Source of the DNA: Ochromonas danica | Lineage: Eukaryota > Sar > Chrysophyceae > Chromulinales > Chromulinaceae | Direction of reading: 5' to 3' | Assembly (NCBI GenBank): GCA_015146655.1 | Contig: VKHL01000061.1 | Span: forward strand, 62,001-126,000 | Length of the DNA stretch: 64,000 nt | Shown: positions 63,657-64,000 of the stretch, one piece after another | Numbering within the stretch: the stretch's first letter is position 1 | Layout of the letters: each line of letters starts with the position of its first letter | The notes under the pieces: generated by a model | What the model was told of the DNA's origin: nothing | Database searches by the model: none | Seen by the model: only the letters and a program-made list of their open reading frames with translations | Made by a program: the position numbers and the translations under genes

Positions 63657-64000
63657 ATGAGATTCGCTTTCGTTGGCATTTTGTTTTTCATCATTGCACA
63701 CCAATGCGTTCTGTCCTTTGGGTTTCCTTCAAAAGCACTTTGTGCGGTCAGGAGGAGCTGTTCGTATCTTGAAATGAAAGCTGACCGCCAGCTCGAGATG
63801 CTTGTGACCGCCCAGAATGTGCGCCAGCTCTCCTTCGTGGACATCGGGGACATCTGCAACCTACATTCCGCGTTTTTCTCTCCGAAGTGTACCAATATTT
63901 TCCAACTCATTTTGTTAAACATGCAGATCTTCTACTTCTCTGCCGTGAAGCTGATCTTCCCTTCTATCTATGGATATTCCATGCTGGGGCTGCGATTGCC
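63657..64000 (+). CDS. Unidentified protein with plastid-type leader, 5' part (cut by window end)
   Basis: From ATG 63657 the frame is open to the window end (114 codons). Residues 5-20 form a signal-peptide core (FVGILFFIIAHQCVLS), followed by FGFPSKALCAVRRS, a Phe-led basic stretch like the transit part of secondary-plastid leaders. The next segment (RQLEMLVTAQNVRQLSFVDI) is not recognised. An intron from about 63890 to 63926 is possible (GTACCAAT…ATGCAG), though the unspliced frame also stays open. Function unknown. Confidence 0.5.
   Translation, partial: MRFAFVGILFFIIAHQCVLSFGFPSKALCAVRRSCSYLEMKADRQLEMLVTAQNVRQLSFVDIGDICNLHSAFFSPKCTNIFQLILLNMQIFYFSAVKLIFPSIYGYSMLGLRL

Overview
The window is nuclear DNA from a eukaryotic, flagellated and probably plastid-bearing protist. 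Most genes are short, with 0 to 6 small GT-AG introns (about 45 to 295 bp). The code is standard: TAA, TAG and TGA all act as stops. Two ciliary genes, BBS1 and IFT121/WDR35, show that the organism builds flagella. Two proteins (a PPR-like protein at 38984 and the partial gene at 63657) begin with a signal-peptide-like hydrophobic segment followed by a basic, Ser-rich stretch. This is the bipartite leader seen in algae with secondary plastids (ochrophytes, haptophytes, cryptophytes). A cytochrome-b5 front-end desaturase and a plant-like NPL4 fit such an alga. The exact group cannot be fixed from the sequence alone.

Layout. 0-9 kb: HD-domain protein (cut by the window edge), sarcosine-oxidase-like flavoenzyme, BBS1, front-end desaturase and eIF2A. 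9-20 kb: an accessory membrane-protein cluster. It holds three members of an unnamed small two-TM family, two tandem cytochrome b561 genes and three near-identical GPR1/FUN34/YaaH (AceTr) acetate-transporter-like genes, with a long CA microsatellite. 21-36 kb: mostly housekeeping genes: RPN7/PSMD6, an ABCG transporter, NKAP, V-ATPase G, a PTEN-like phosphatase, DRG1, archease, mitochondrial bL19, tRNA-Leu(UAG), a thiol dioxygenase, NPL4 and tRNA-Gly(GCC). 36-38.7 kb: gene-poor DNA bounded by two inverted identical tRNA-Gly copies. It contains an imperfect inverted repeat of about 300 bp and the 3' end of an unidentified membrane-protein gene. 39-48 kb: the PPR-like protein, a 63-bp minisatellite with an assembly gap, a large secreted protein that joins a METTL24/FkbM-like region to a GT14 glycosyltransferase, and an AT-richer island with an intact ADP-ribosyltransferase-like (DUF3990-type) gene. 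49-64 kb: EAF6, IFT121, homocysteine S-methyltransferase, an ankyrin-TRP channel, eIF5B and a partial gene with a plastid-type leader.

How genes relate. Several pairs are divergent with short shared promoters: desaturase/eIF2A, PTEN/DRG1, archease/bL19m, IFT121/HMT and eIF5B/last gene. Genes do not form operons. The clearest recent dynamics are in the 9-20 kb cluster, where tandem duplication and gene conversion have homogenised the acetate-transporter copies, and in the inverted tRNA-Gly region. I saw no retroviral or other capsid-bearing element and no CRISPR array.
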